A DNA stretch of 64,000 bases, from NCBI GenBank assembly GCA_003142595.1, contig PLMU01000003.1, positions 70,501-134,500 on the forward strand, in the 5' to 3' direction. Below are positions 16,607 to 25,709 of this stretch, piece after piece. A model generated the notes under the pieces. That model was given only the letters and a program-made list of their open reading frames with translations, did no database searches and was not told the DNA's origin. The first letter of the stretch is position 1, and each line of letters starts with the position of its first letter. The position numbers and the translations under genes were made by a program. The DNA comes from Phycisphaerales bacterium (GTDB lineage: Bacteria; Planctomycetota; Phycisphaerae; Sedimentisphaerales; UBA12454).

Positions 16607-17605
16607 TTAAAAAATCATGCCTATTACATGTCTTGTGCTGATTATTATATCCACAAAAACAGCCGAATACAAAACCAGCATCCTCGTGCTATGCCAGGCA
16701 AAATTACCCCGTGCGATAAAAAATATAAGTAATACTGCCATAACGCCTATGCCGTACAGGCCGACAGCGCCGGACACTCCTGTCAGTAAAACGCTGAACA
16801 AGCCGAACAATAATAAAATCGCTGTCATTGTCAGCAGCCATTTTGAATCTCCTGCGCCGGCAAGAATTACGGCTTCCAGGCCTGCCGCTATCATCACCGA
16901 GCAAAGCATTACCGGAATTGATGCCCATACTACCGGCGGCACATTAAACAAAGGCCTGTAAAACGCTGCGCATATCGTTATCGCAAATAACGCGATTGTC
17001 CATAATCTTTTTGTCTCCAGCAGCAGCACAACCCCCATAATCAGTCCCGCTATAGACACATGATAAAAACCAATCGTAAAAATATTGGGGCTTACGCCGG
17101 TCGGGTTTATAATCCCCGTCAGACTTTGGACTGTTAGAGATGTATTTACAGGTATCGGGTTAAAAAAATACATCCCCGCGGCAAATTCATAAGCGCATAA
17201 AATAAATAGAATTGGCAGCAGCGAAAGCAACGCCGAGATAATTGCGACAGTTTTTGATTCTAATTTCGTCCAATGATAGAAAAATACCCCCGGCACAAAA
17301 AACCACGGCACAAAAGCATTAATAAGTCCCGCAAGCGGATGATAACAGTAAACTGAACAGGCGTATGTACCGAAGCCGAAGACAATTCCGCCCGCCAGCG
17401 ATGCGAAAAATGAAAGCACCCATCGTCTGCACAGAACAAAAACCCCCGTCGCGCCGATGACCGCTGCTGCCGGAAAAAGAATCTGGCCACGTGGCTGGCC
17501 ATGTAAAAGTTTCTGAGTATAAGGATAGAAAAGCCAACAGGCGAACGCCGCGTAAATTATTACCGCGGCCGGGAATGAAACAATCAATGGCGGTCTTTTC
17601 TCCAT
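16607..17605 (-). CDS. Hypothetical polytopic membrane protein, 332 aa
   Basis: Almost the whole protein is hydrophobic, with about ten transmembrane helices separated by short loops. There is no recognised transporter or enzyme motif. A conserved-looking Gly/Phe-rich stretch (SLAGGIVFGFGTYACSVYC) and a Pro/Asn-rich periplasmic-type loop (FNPIPVNTSLTVQSLTG) are the only distinctive parts. It begins 19 bases after purM on the same strand and could be read through from the purF-purM transcript. Function unknown. Confidence 0.7.
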   Translation of the reverse strand: MEKRPPLIVSFPAAVIIYAAFACWLFYPYTQKLLHGQPRGQILFPAAAVIGATGVFVLCRRWVLSFFASLAGGIVFGFGTYACSVYCYHPLAGLINAFVPWFFVPGVFFYHWTKLESKTVAIISALLSLLPILFILCAYEFAAGMYFFNPIPVNTSLTVQSLTGIINPTGVSPNIFTIGFYHVSIAGLIMGVVLLLETKRLWTIALFAITICAAFYRPLFNVPPVVWASIPVMLCSVMIAAGLEAVILAGAGDSKWLLTMTAILLLFGLFSVLLTGVSGAVGLYGIGVMAVLLIFFIARGNFAWHSTRMLVLYSAVFVDIIISTRHVIGMIF

Positions 17606-17624
17606 AGCCGGACCTGCTCAGCAA

Positions 17625-18692
17625 CTATTTTAAAATTACGTTTCCGCTTCCTTTACGGATAACGCCTATTTTATACACCGTCTCGCCGTATGAACACAAC
17701 TTTTTTGCCACCGAATCGGCAAAATCTTTTGAGACCACAACCACATATCCGATGCCCATATTAAATACGCGAAACATTTCTTCTTCCTCTACAGGACCGT
17801 TTTTCTGCAAAAAGTCGAATATCGGCTGTTTTTTCCACGCCGATTTTTCCAGTACCGCGTCGCAGCCCGCCGGCAGAACTCGCGGCACATTGCCCACAAG
17901 CCCGCCGCCCGTAATATGCGCCATCCCGTGCACAACTTGTTTTATCTTGTATTGCGAAAGCAGCTTTATAATTGGCCGAACATAAATTTTCGTCGGAGCC
18001 AGCAAACAATCGCCTATTGAAAGCCCGCCTAGTTCCGGAATTTCTTTTTCCGGTTTCAGTTTCATTTTCTTAAAGCAGATATTTCTCGCAAGAGCAAAAC
18101 CGTTGCTGTGAAGTCCGCTCGATGCAAGACCCAGTATAACGTCGCCCACTTCAATTTTTGAGCCGTTAATGATTTTGTTTCGTTCCGCAACTCCGACGGC
18201 AAAACCCGCCATATCGAAATCGTCTTTTTTATAAACATCCGGCATTTCTGCCGTTTCTCCGCCGATAAGTGCGCAATTCGCGACCCTGCACGCCGCCGCG
18301 ATGCTCTCGACAAGTTCAGCCACTTTCACAGGGTCAAGCGTATGAAGCGCCAGGTAGTCCAAAAAGAACAGCGGTTCTGCACCCATCACAAGCATATCGT
18401 TTACGCTCATCGCGACAAGGTCGTAACCCAGCGTATCGAATTTTTTCAAATCCCGCGCGACCAGCACTTTTGTTCCGACTCCGTCTGTGCACGCGACGAG
18501 GATAGGACTTTTAAAGTTTTTCTTGAATATTTTTTCGTCATAATCGAGCCGGAACAGGCCCGCGAAGCCTCCGTGAAGGTCGATTACCCGCGGCCCGAAA
18601 GTACTCTGCACCGATGACTTAATCCGTTCGACCATCTCATCGTTCGCGTCGATATTCACGCCCGATTTGGCATAGGTAAGGTATTCAGCCAT
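17625..18692 (-). CDS. purM: Phosphoribosylformylglycinamidine cyclo-ligase (AIR synthetase)
   Basis: Fifth step of purine synthesis: ATP-dependent closure of the imidazole ring. Family blocks are VACTDGVGTKVLVA (ATP/phosphate binding), YDLVAMSVNDMLVMGAEPLFFLDYLA, LIGGETAEMPDVY and LASSGLHSNGFALAR. The C-terminal HITGGGLVGNVPRVLP motif is also present. At 355 aa it is of normal length. Its ATG overlaps the purF stop (TAATG), showing translational coupling, and the two form an operon. Confidence 0.96.
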   Translation of the reverse strand: MAEYLTYAKSGVNIDANDEMVERIKSSVQSTFGPRVIDLHGGFAGLFRLDYDEKIFKKNFKSPILVACTDGVGTKVLVARDLKKFDTLGYDLVAMSVNDMLVMGAEPLFFLDYLALHTLDPVKVAELVESIAAACRVANCALIGGETAEMPDVYKKDDFDMAGFAVGVAERNKIINGSKIEVGDVILGLASSGLHSNGFALARNICFKKMKLKPEKEIPELGGLSIGDCLLAPTKIYVRPIIKLLSQYKIKQVVHGMAHITGGGLVGNVPRVLPAGCDAVLEKSAWKKQPIFDFLQKNGPVEEEEMFRVFNMGIGYVVVVSKDFADSVAKKLCSYGETVYKIGVIRKGSGNVILK

Positions 18693-20140
18693 TACATTTG
18701 CACCGAATCATCTTCAAAAAGCTGCATCTGATAACGCTCCATCGTAAATTTATTCACTATCGTCTGAATTGGTATCGGATAAGTGCCGGACCAGCAGGCC
18801 GTGCAGTAATGCTCCTTTGGCAAAGATGCGCACGACAGCATCCCTTCCAGCGAAAGATACCCGATACTGTCAACATCGAGAAATTCTTTTATCTGCTGCA
18901 TATCCCTGCCGTTGGCAAGCAGTTCTTCCTTCGTCGGAAAATCGACTCCGTAAAAACATGGATGTCTTATAGGCGGACAGCTCACTCGCATATGCACTTC
19001 TTTTGCGCCAGCTCGTCTGAGAGCGCTGATTTTACCTTTCGTGGTTGTGCCACGCACGATTGAGTCGTCGACAACAATCACGCGTTTGCCTTTCACAACT
19101 TCTTTCACGACCGCCAGTTTAAGTTTTACCGCCAAATCCCGCATATCCTGCCGCGGCGAAATAAATGTTCTGCCGATATAATGGCTTCTGATAAATCCCA
19201 TATCGAACGGTATCCCGCTCTGCCGTGAATATCCTATTGCCGAAGATGTGCCCGAGTCCGGAACAGGAACTACAACGTCGGCATCAACCGGATGCTCTTT
19301 CGCTATCTGAGCCCCAAGTCTTTTTCTGAATTCGTGAACATTTTCCCCGAAGATTGTGCTGCTCTGCTTGGCGAAATATACATGCTCGAAAATACAATGT
19401 GCAGGCCGAATATTTTCCGGCTTTACAAATCTTCTGCTTTCGAATCCTTTTTCGCTTAGCGTAATAATTTCGCCCGGCTCGACATCGCGGACATAATCCG
19501 CTTCGATTGTATCGAGTGCGCACGTCTCGCTCGCCACGCACCAGGCTCCTTTTTTCGTTTTGCCTATACACAAAGGTCTTATGCCGAATGGGTCTCTTGC
19601 CGCTTCAATCCTGTCCGCAAATAAAAACAGCAGAGAATATGCTCCCTGCAAATGATTAAGAACGTGACCCAGCGGGTCCGGCTTGGAGACATGCGATGGC
19701 TTTGCCAGAAGATGAATAATAATTTCTGTATCGTTTGTGGATTTGAAGATATTTCCATAAGCCTCGTATTCGTCCCGCAGCAGCGACGCGTTTATTAGAT
19801 TTCCATTATGTGCCACCGCTACCTGCCCGCGCGAATATTCGCTAAGTAATGGCTGGGCGTTGGCCAGATTCCACGATCCGCTGGTCGAATATCGAACATG
19901 TCCTATCGCCATCTTATTGCGAAGCTGGTTAAGAACAGTTTGACCCGACCTGAAAACCCTGCTCACGTGCCCCATTCCCGTATGTAATATAACCGTATCG
20001 CCGTTGCTTGTAGCGATACCGGCCGACTCCTGCCCACGGTGCTGCAGGCTGTGAAGAGCGAAGAACGTCTTTTCAGCAGAGTCAGGATCCCCATATATCC
20101 CGAAGAGACCGCAGTTTTCTTTTTTATCCATAAACATCAT
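18692..20140 (-). CDS. purF: Amidophosphoribosyltransferase
   Basis: First committed step of purine synthesis: glutamine plus PRPP to phosphoribosylamine. The N-terminal Ntn glutaminase begins after a short leader, with the expected nucleophile Cys10 in KENCGLFGIYGD. HSLQHRGQESAGI and the acceptor region GHVRYSTSG follow. The PRPP-binding site is VIVVDDSIVRGTTT. C-terminal cysteines (SCPPIRHPCFYG and HYCTACWSG) lie where Bacillus-type PurF binds a 4Fe-4S cluster. The start is at one of three clustered Met codons; Met1 would give a 9-residue propeptide. It is coupled to purM by a one-base overlap. Confidence 0.96.
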   Translation of the reverse strand: MMFMDKKENCGLFGIYGDPDSAEKTFFALHSLQHRGQESAGIATSNGDTVILHTGMGHVSRVFRSGQTVLNQLRNKMAIGHVRYSTSGSWNLANAQPLLSEYSRGQVAVAHNGNLINASLLRDEYEAYGNIFKSTNDTEIIIHLLAKPSHVSKPDPLGHVLNHLQGAYSLLFLFADRIEAARDPFGIRPLCIGKTKKGAWCVASETCALDTIEADYVRDVEPGEIITLSEKGFESRRFVKPENIRPAHCIFEHVYFAKQSSTIFGENVHEFRKRLGAQIAKEHPVDADVVVPVPDSGTSSAIGYSRQSGIPFDMGFIRSHYIGRTFISPRQDMRDLAVKLKLAVVKEVVKGKRVIVVDDSIVRGTTTKGKISALRRAGAKEVHMRVSCPPIRHPCFYGVDFPTKEELLANGRDMQQIKEFLDVDSIGYLSLEGMLSCASLPKEHYCTACWSGTYPIPIQTIVNKFTMERYQMQLFEDDSVQM

Positions 20141-20202
20141 CCAGATAAAAAGTTAGAGCAGAAGCAGTATCGAAAATGATTGCCCTTGTGAAGTATGCCA
20201 CA

Positions 20203-20231
20203 AGTGTATCCAAATATACCTCTCAAGTCAA
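20203..20231 (-). promoter_or_regulatory. Putative purF promoter
   Basis: Read on the minus strand: TTGACT (20231-20226), 17-base spacer, TACACT (20208-20203). Transcription would start near 20196, about 55 bases before the purF ATG. No PurR-type box was recognised. Confidence 0.45.
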
Positions 20232-20375
20232 ATACTTTATACGTTTTACGCCTCTCAACGGTCTTTTTAAAAGATAAAATGGAAATAACAAGAAATTATT
20301 GCAAAAACCAGCCCTTGACTGTATCCTGTAAGCGGATAGGAATTTATCTTTAAATGGATTTTTTTAGAGGCGTCT

Positions 20376-21359
20376 ATGACAGGGGGAAAACCGAAAGTTG
20401 TTGTCCTCGGCGGCATATACGTTGATATGGCCATTCGCTGCGAGGACTTTCCCGACTCTGCCGAGCTCGTTCCGGGCAGCGAATTTTCACACATCCCCAC
20501 CGGCAGCGGTATTAATCAGGCTATCCAGGCTGCACTTTGCGGATGTCAGGTTACACTTGTCGGCAAAGTCGGCAATGACCCCTTCGGCCAAATGGCAATA
20601 GACAACCTGAGGGATTTCGGAATTAATTGTGATTTTATTTTCGAGGCCGAGGCCAAAAACACCGGCGTTACTCTTTCATTTGTCAATAGCGCAGGCTCCA
20701 ACCGCACCGTCGTTTCCGAAGGAGCGAACAGGGCTCTTACTCCCTCTGATATCAGCGGCGCTAAATTCGAAGAATTGATTTCGAATGCGAACATTTGCCT
20801 CGTCAACGGAAAATTGCCTCCGGATTTCGTTTCCGCCGCGATAAGAGCGGCAAAACTTTCAAACAAAAAAGTTATTCTCGACCCTGCCCTGCCCGGCGGA
20901 GAGTTTCAGCATCAAAGCGTCTCACTGCCGCCAGATTATTACACCGCCGATATTTTAGTGCCGAATTTCGTCGAGGCCGCCGAGATAATCAACCCCCAAA
21001 ACCATAATATTCATAACGCAAAACTCATTGGCGCAGACCTTATCGCCCGCGGCGTCGGCTGTGCCGTTATAAAGCTCGGCAGGCGCGGAGCATTGGTTAT
21101 CGATAAGGCAGGCGCAGACCATATTCCGTCTTTTGAGGTTAAATTTGTTGACCGCACCGGTTGCGGCGACGCCTTCGATGGCGCACTTGCAGCAAGTTGC
21201 GCCGTCGGCTCCGCTAAGGGATGCCTTACGGCAGATGAAATAAGAAAGGCCGTTAAGTTCGCTTCTGCCGCAGGCGCACTTGCCTGTTCCAAATTCGGCT
21301 CTCAGGAATCACTCCCCAAAAAAGAAGAAATTATCGAACTCCTCCAGGACCTGCCGTAA
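20376..21359 (+). CDS. PfkB-family carbohydrate kinase, ribokinase-like
   Basis: Cytoplasmic sugar kinase of the ribokinase/PfkB family. The N-terminal signature is seen in VVVLGGIYVDMAIRCEDFP and the substrate-binding stretch HIPTGSGINQAIQAALCG. The C-terminal ATP/anion-hole motif is VDRTGCGDAFDGALAA, with Asp as catalytic base. The 327-residue length is typical. The double-glycine ribokinase motif (GGKGANQA) is altered to GSGINQA, so the exact sugar is uncertain; ribokinase is the closest guess. It stands alone, divergent from purF and convergent with the TSUP permease gene. Confidence 0.85.
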   Translation: MTGGKPKVVVLGGIYVDMAIRCEDFPDSAELVPGSEFSHIPTGSGINQAIQAALCGCQVTLVGKVGNDPFGQMAIDNLRDFGINCDFIFEAEAKNTGVTLSFVNSAGSNRTVVSEGANRALTPSDISGAKFEELISNANICLVNGKLPPDFVSAAIRAAKLSNKKVILDPALPGGEFQHQSVSLPPDYYTADILVPNFVEAAEIINPQNHNIHNAKLIGADLIARGVGCAVIKLGRRGALVIDKAGADHIPSFEVKFVDRTGCGDAFDGALAASCAVGSAKGCLTADEIRKAVKFASAAGALACSKFGSQESLPKKEEIIELLQDLP

Positions 21360-21363
21360 TCAA

Positions 21364-22131
21364 TTAAAACAACAATTTAATTGCTGCTGTTGCCGCGAAT
21401 ATTTGCATTGCGATATTAAACCATTTCTGCGGCACTTTTTTTAGTATAAACAGTCCCGCCACTGCTCCGGCCACAATCAGCGGCAACATGATAGCGTCGG
21501 ATGCGATTGCCCCGGCGGTTATTCTGCCTTCGGACATAAATATTGGAACTTTAATCCAGTTGACAATCAAAAAAAACCATGCGCTTGTGCCGATAAATTC
21601 GAACTTCGGCAGGTTCATCGCCAGCAGATAAATAACCATAATTGGTCCTGCCGCGTTGGCAAGCTGCGTCGTAAGTCCCGCCAAAAATCCCATTACCGCG
21701 GCAAACAGCACATGGTGCGGCAGTCTGGAATAATCCTGACGCATTATGCCTCGCAGGTAATTCGCCGCCAGCATAACAAGCACTATCACACCTATAATTG
21801 GAGCGAGTTGTGCGTCGCTGATTCGCCTGACTACAACAGTTCCTACCGCCATACCGGCCAGTGCCGCCAGCAGAAGTCTGAGAATATATTTCCATTTCGC
21901 GTGGCGATGATAAAAACCTACCGCCATCAAATCGCCCGTTGCAAGCATTATCAAAAGCAGGCCGGTCGAACTGCCTGCCGGAAAAAACGATGCCATTAGC
22001 GGCACAACGACTACGCCCATTCCAGGCATCGCCGTTTTATTCAGACCTACGCAGACTGCGCAGATGCAAAGCACGACCCATTGCGTCAAACTGTAATCAT
22101 GCGGCAGTAAATTTACATAATTTGAAAACAT
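21364..22131 (-). CDS. TauE/SafE (TSUP) family membrane permease
   Basis: An integral membrane protein of the TSUP family, which exports or imports sulfite, sulfonates or other organic anions. About eight transmembrane helices form two similar halves. The first half carries GLNKTAMPGMGVVVVPLMASFF and the second GFLAGLTTQLANAAGPIMVIYLL, the repeated Gly-Leu/Asn-Ala-Gly-Pro motif of the family. The 255-residue length is normal. The substrate is unknown and no sulfur genes are adjacent. It ends 4 bases from the convergent sugar kinase. Confidence 0.88.
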   Translation of the reverse strand: MFSNYVNLLPHDYSLTQWVVLCICAVCVGLNKTAMPGMGVVVVPLMASFFPAGSSTGLLLIMLATGDLMAVGFYHRHAKWKYILRLLLAALAGMAVGTVVVRRISDAQLAPIIGVIVLVMLAANYLRGIMRQDYSRLPHHVLFAAVMGFLAGLTTQLANAAGPIMVIYLLAMNLPKFEFIGTSAWFFLIVNWIKVPIFMSEGRITAGAIASDAIMLPLIVAGAVAGLFILKKVPQKWFNIAMQIFAATAAIKLLF

Positions 22132-22228
22132 AATGAGCTAATATTAGCAGTTAAGCCGGATAAAGGCAAAAAAAATGGCTGCACAGCAGAATTTGCCACA
22201 CAGCCATGATTTTCCAAAAAATCAGTAT

Positions 22229-23428
22229 TTACCTTCCAAGATACTCGGTTTTCGGCAGACCTCCGGTCAACGGCAGTGCATATTCTACAAACGCCTTTGT
22301 TATGCCGTTGCCTTCTTTATTAATAAATTCAGCCGGCATCGACTTTGTTTTTTCGGCGACGTTTGCAAGTTCAGTCCTGAAAAGTTCAACGCCGTAATTT
22401 TTGCTGTTGCCTGTTCGTTTCATCGCGACAGAACCGTTGGCGTTTGTCATCGAAAGTTTAACCGCTTCTATTCCGCAGCGTCTTGCTTCAGAAGCGTCAA
22501 CAGATGATTGCAAACCCGCGAAGCTTCTCTGCAGATAGCCGAATGTGTCTGCGCGAACGCGCTTAATCTTCAAAGTGTCCCTAATTCTATCAGCAAGAAA
22601 ATCTGCCAAGGCACCTGTTCCTGAAAGCTGAATATTTCCGTGAGAATCGGTTTCCGCTTCTTTGGCAAGTTTTTCGGCCCAGGTAACACCTTCAGAGTCA
22701 CAGATCCCTTCGCTAATAGCTACAACACATCTGCCGAGTGTTTTGTAAACTGACTCAACATCAGACAGAAATTTATCCAGCGAAACACCTCGCTCCGGAA
22801 TATATATAAGGTGAGGAGCATCGTCATCTCTTTGTTTGCCGAGAGCTGCGGCTCCGGTCAGGAAACCCGCGTGCCTGCCCATAATACAATCGATTTTAAT
22901 TCCGCCTAAAGAACGATTATCAAGGTCATCTCCTATAAGCGCACAGGCGACAAACTTTGCCGCTGTGCCGAAGCCTGGACAATGGTCGGTAACAAGCAAA
23001 TCGTTATCTATTGTTTTCGGAACGTGAAACGCCCGCAAATCGTGGCCTGTTTCCTGTGCCATTTTATTTATGATAAAGCAGGTATTGGCCGAATCGTTGC
23101 CGCCGATATAAAAGAAATAACGGATATCCCGCTTTTTGAACACATCGAGGACTTTTTTGCAGTATTCAGCGTCCGGCTTATCCCTGCTCGAGCCCAGCGC
23201 CGATGACGGACTTGCGGCAACAGTTTCGAGAACATCATTTGAGATTTTCATCAGGTCTATGAAATTTTCCTTTACGATACCGCTTACCGCGTGAATCGCA
23301 CCGTAGAGATTTTTAATCTCGGGATGTTTCTTTGCTTCTTCGATAACGCCGACCAGTGATGCGTTAATTACGCCTGTCGGCCCGCCGGACTGACTGACAA
23401 TCGCGTTTGCTTTCGGAGCACTTGCCAT
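22229..23428 (-). CDS. Pyrophosphate-dependent 6-phosphofructokinase
   Basis: Phosphorylates fructose 6-phosphate, most likely with pyrophosphate. The N-terminal loop is VSQSGGPTGVINASL. The diagnostic residues are GGND (109-112), with Asp where ATP-dependent enzymes have Gly, and the lysine in PKTIDNDL (137-144); both mark the PPi-using type. GRHAGFLTGAAALG forms the sugar-phosphate site. The C-terminal part has the family's QRSFAGLQSS-type loop. The 399-residue length fits the PPi clade found in planctomycetes. The reaction is reversible, serving glycolysis and gluconeogenesis. The gene is monocistronic. Confidence 0.9.
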   Translation of the reverse strand: MASAPKANAIVSQSGGPTGVINASLVGVIEEAKKHPEIKNLYGAIHAVSGIVKENFIDLMKISNDVLETVAASPSSALGSSRDKPDAEYCKKVLDVFKKRDIRYFFYIGGNDSANTCFIINKMAQETGHDLRAFHVPKTIDNDLLVTDHCPGFGTAAKFVACALIGDDLDNRSLGGIKIDCIMGRHAGFLTGAAALGKQRDDDAPHLIYIPERGVSLDKFLSDVESVYKTLGRCVVAISEGICDSEGVTWAEKLAKEAETDSHGNIQLSGTGALADFLADRIRDTLKIKRVRADTFGYLQRSFAGLQSSVDASEARRCGIEAVKLSMTNANGSVAMKRTGNSKNYGVELFRTELANVAEKTKSMPAEFINKEGNGITKAFVEYALPLTGGLPKTEYLGR

Positions 23429-23474
23429 TTCTAAAACCTTTCTATCTTAAATCTTATACTTTTATGGACAGGTC

Positions 23475-23502
23475 ATTATACATATTTGGCCGTTATCATC
23501 AA
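23475..23502 (-). promoter_or_regulatory. Putative promoter of the phosphofructokinase gene
   Basis: On the minus strand, TTGATG (23502-23497), 16-base spacer, perfect TATAAT (23480-23475), about 47 bases before the start codon. Confidence 0.55.
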
Positions 23503-23579
23503 GCGGAAACCTGCTTTACATAACCTCGGCTATCGTTTAGGATTATGAAAAATATCTGTATTCGACGGAAATGTATTTT

Positions 23580-24071
23580 ATGAAAATCGGAATAATCAGC
23601 GACACCCACGACCATCACGTCAATGTATTAAAAGCAGTTGAGATTTTTAAAAATGAAAATGTTCAATATATCCTGCACGCAGGCGATATGGTTTCGCCTT
23701 TTACCGCGAAGGCTTTTGGCGATGTGAAAAATGCCAAATTCATCGCAATCTTCGGCAACAACGACGGCGAAAAATTTATGCTCGAAAAAGTTATCGAAGG
23801 TTTCGGCGGCCAAATCCACCGCGACCCTTATCACGGCCAAATCGCCGGCAAAAAGATTTTTATGACACACAAGCCCGGTCTTATAAACGAGGCCGTCGCA
23901 AGCGGAAAATACGATATTATCGTTTACGGCCATACGCACTTCAAAGACATCAGAACCATCGGTAAAACGCTGATTATAAATCCCGGCGAAGCGACAGATT
24001 GGGTGTGCGGCAAAGGAAATCTTGTAATACTCGACACCGACAGTTTGGAAATAAAAGAGATGGAACTCTAA
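23580..24071 (+). CDS. YfcE/MJ0936-family metallophosphodiesterase
   Basis: A small calcineurin-like phosphoesterase that needs two metal ions. The metal ligands are visible in order: GIISDTHDHH, HAGDMVSPF, FGNNDGE, FMTHKPG and VYGHTHFKD. Relatives hydrolyse phosphodiesters such as bis-p-nitrophenyl phosphate; the natural substrate is usually unknown. The ATG at 23580 is preferred because the protein then starts directly with the first beta strand and a GGA lies 11 bases upstream; ATG 23571 is in frame and possible. 163 residues. The gene is convergent with larE. Confidence 0.9.
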   Translation: MKIGIISDTHDHHVNVLKAVEIFKNENVQYILHAGDMVSPFTAKAFGDVKNAKFIAIFGNNDGEKFMLEKVIEGFGGQIHRDPYHGQIAGKKIFMTHKPGLINEAVASGKYDIIVYGHTHFKDIRTIGKTLIINPGEATDWVCGKGNLVILDTDSLEIKEMEL

Positions 24072-24078
24072 TTTAGAA

Positions 24079-24906
24079 TCAAAGGTTTTTCTTTTTTTCT
24101 TCCTGCGAAAGCATTTCATTAAGCGAACCGCTTCGAAAGCCTTCAAGGTCCACGGAAACAAACTTAAACCCCAGCGATTTTAAATTTTCAGCAATTTCCT
24201 CTCGCAGTTCCATCACCTTGGCTATATCTTCCTTGTGAACTTCTATTCGGGCGACCTGGTCGTGATAGCGAACGCGAAATTCTACAAACCCCAGACTTCT
24301 CAAAAAATCTTCCGCCTGTTCTATTTGTTTGAGTTTCTTTTCTGTAATTTCCATTCCATAACTGATTCGCGAAGCCAGGCACGGCGAAGCGGGAATGTCC
24401 GCTGTAGGCAGTTTTAACTTCCTGCTCAACTGCCGTATCTCATTTTTAGTTAACTGTGCTTCCGCAAGCGGACATCGCACATTAAAAAGTTTCACGGCCT
24501 TATTGCCGGGCCGGTAATCGTCATAATCATCCAGATTGCTGCCGCACAGAACCGTATCGCATCCTTTTTCTTTGGCGATTTTGTTGAGCAATTTGAATAA
24601 ACTGCTTTTGCAGTGAAAACACCTGTCAGCCTTATTGGCCGAAAATGCCGCATCGGAAATTTCGTTTGTCTCCACTGTTTCAACGGCAACCTGCATATCA
24701 TTTGCAATTTCAATTGCGTTATCCAATTGGCTTTTCGGCAGCAAAGGTCCTGTTGAAATGCACGCCAGCACGTTTTTACTGCCGAGGTTGTCAACGCAGA
24801 CTTTCAAAAGAAAAGTGCTGTCAACGCCGCCGGAATATGCTACGAGCACTTTGCCGAGCTTTTTGATATTTTCCCCCAGGAGTTTATATTTTTCATCGAT
24901 TGTCAT
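24079..24906 (-). CDS. larE: Pyridinium-3,5-biscarboxylic acid mononucleotide sulfurtransferase LarE
   Basis: LarE adds the sulfur atoms of the nickel-pincer nucleotide cofactor. The N-terminal PP-loop that adenylates the carboxylate is LVAYSGGVDSTFL (Ser25-Ser30). A conserved pair of cysteines follows in RCFHCK (96 and 99). Cys176 in IPASPCLASR sits where the Lactiplantibacillus enzyme has its sacrificial cysteine, so this LarE probably gives up its own sulfur. At 275 aa the length is normal. Its ATG overlaps the larB stop by four bases (ATGA). larC and the racemase larA are not in the window. Confidence 0.93.
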   Translation of the reverse strand: MTIDEKYKLLGENIKKLGKVLVAYSGGVDSTFLLKVCVDNLGSKNVLACISTGPLLPKSQLDNAIEIANDMQVAVETVETNEISDAAFSANKADRCFHCKSSLFKLLNKIAKEKGCDTVLCGSNLDDYDDYRPGNKAVKLFNVRCPLAEAQLTKNEIRQLSRKLKLPTADIPASPCLASRISYGMEITEKKLKQIEQAEDFLRSLGFVEFRVRYHDQVARIEVHKEDIAKVMELREEIAENLKSLGFKFVSVDLEGFRSGSLNEMLSQEEKKKNL

Positions 24907-25682
24907 TGCTTGTTTTTGCTGCCTGTCTCTATTTTTCTGTTTATCAGCGTAGCTATTACCGCCGCCGAAAATCCATTATCTATATTTACCACCGACACGC
25001 CTGATGCGCAGCTGTTCAGCATTGTCAAAAGCGCAGCCACACCGCCGAAATTCGCCCCGTATCCTACGCTGGTCGGGACCGCGATTACCGGGCAATCGAC
25101 CAATCCGCCTACAACGCTTGCAAGCGCCCCTTCCATTCCCGCTACAACGATAATTACGTTAGCTTCTCTGAGTTTTTCTACCTGTCCCAGAAGCCTGTGC
25201 AGACCGGCCACGCCGACATCGCAAATTATTTCCGCCGGCTGACCCATTATTTCAGCGGTAACTTTCGCTTCGCTTGCCACAGGCAAATCAGAAGTGCCTG
25301 CCGTTATTATCGGCACAGCGATTTTCGACCGCGATAATTCTTTCTGTTCCAGAACAATCGCCCTGGCTAATTTTTCATATCTTGCCTTGGGAAATTTTCC
25401 TGTTTTCGCCAGTGCATCGAAAATATTTTCTTCGGCCCTTGTCGCCAGAACATTATTTCCTTTTTCCGCAAGTGCTGAAAATATGGATATTATCTGTTCT
25501 GCCGTTTTGCCGGGGCAGTAAATCACTTCCGGCAACCCGCATCGAATCTGCCGATGATGGTCCACTCGCGCAAAGCCCAGATCTTCAAATGGCAGATGAC
25601 GCAGCTTCGCCTCTGCCTGTTCGACGGTAATTTCGCCGGCTTTGACTTTTTCCAACAGTTCTTTTATTTGCTGTGCGTTAAT
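24903..25682 (-). CDS. larB: Nickel-pincer cofactor biosynthesis protein LarB
   Basis: LarB carboxylates nicotinic acid adenine dinucleotide and hydrolyses it to start nickel-pincer cofactor synthesis. It resembles AIR carboxylase (PurE). Motifs are HLPFEDLGFARVDHHRQIR at the N-terminus, then ITAGTSDLPVASEA, VAGMEGALASVVGGLV and PTSVGYGANFGGVAALL. The coding frame has no ATG or GTG start. Family-like sequence (NAQQIKELLEKVKAGEIT) runs up to an in-frame stop at 25686-25688. A Shine-Dalgarno AAGGTG (25692-25687) lies directly before two ATT codons. An ATT start at 25682 or 25685 is proposed; TTG 25655 is the conventional alternative. Confidence 0.88.
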   Translation of the reverse strand: MNAQQIKELLEKVKAGEITVEQAEAKLRHLPFEDLGFARVDHHRQIRCGLPEVIYCPGKTAEQIISIFSALAEKGNNVLATRAEENIFDALAKTGKFPKARYEKLARAIVLEQKELSRSKIAVPIITAGTSDLPVASEAKVTAEIMGQPAEIICDVGVAGLHRLLGQVEKLREANVIIVVAGMEGALASVVGGLVDCPVIAVPTSVGYGANFGGVAALLTMLNSCASGVSVVNIDNGFSAAVIATLINRKIETGSKNKQ

Positions 25683-25709
25683 AATTCACCTTATTCTTTC
25701 CAACAAAGA

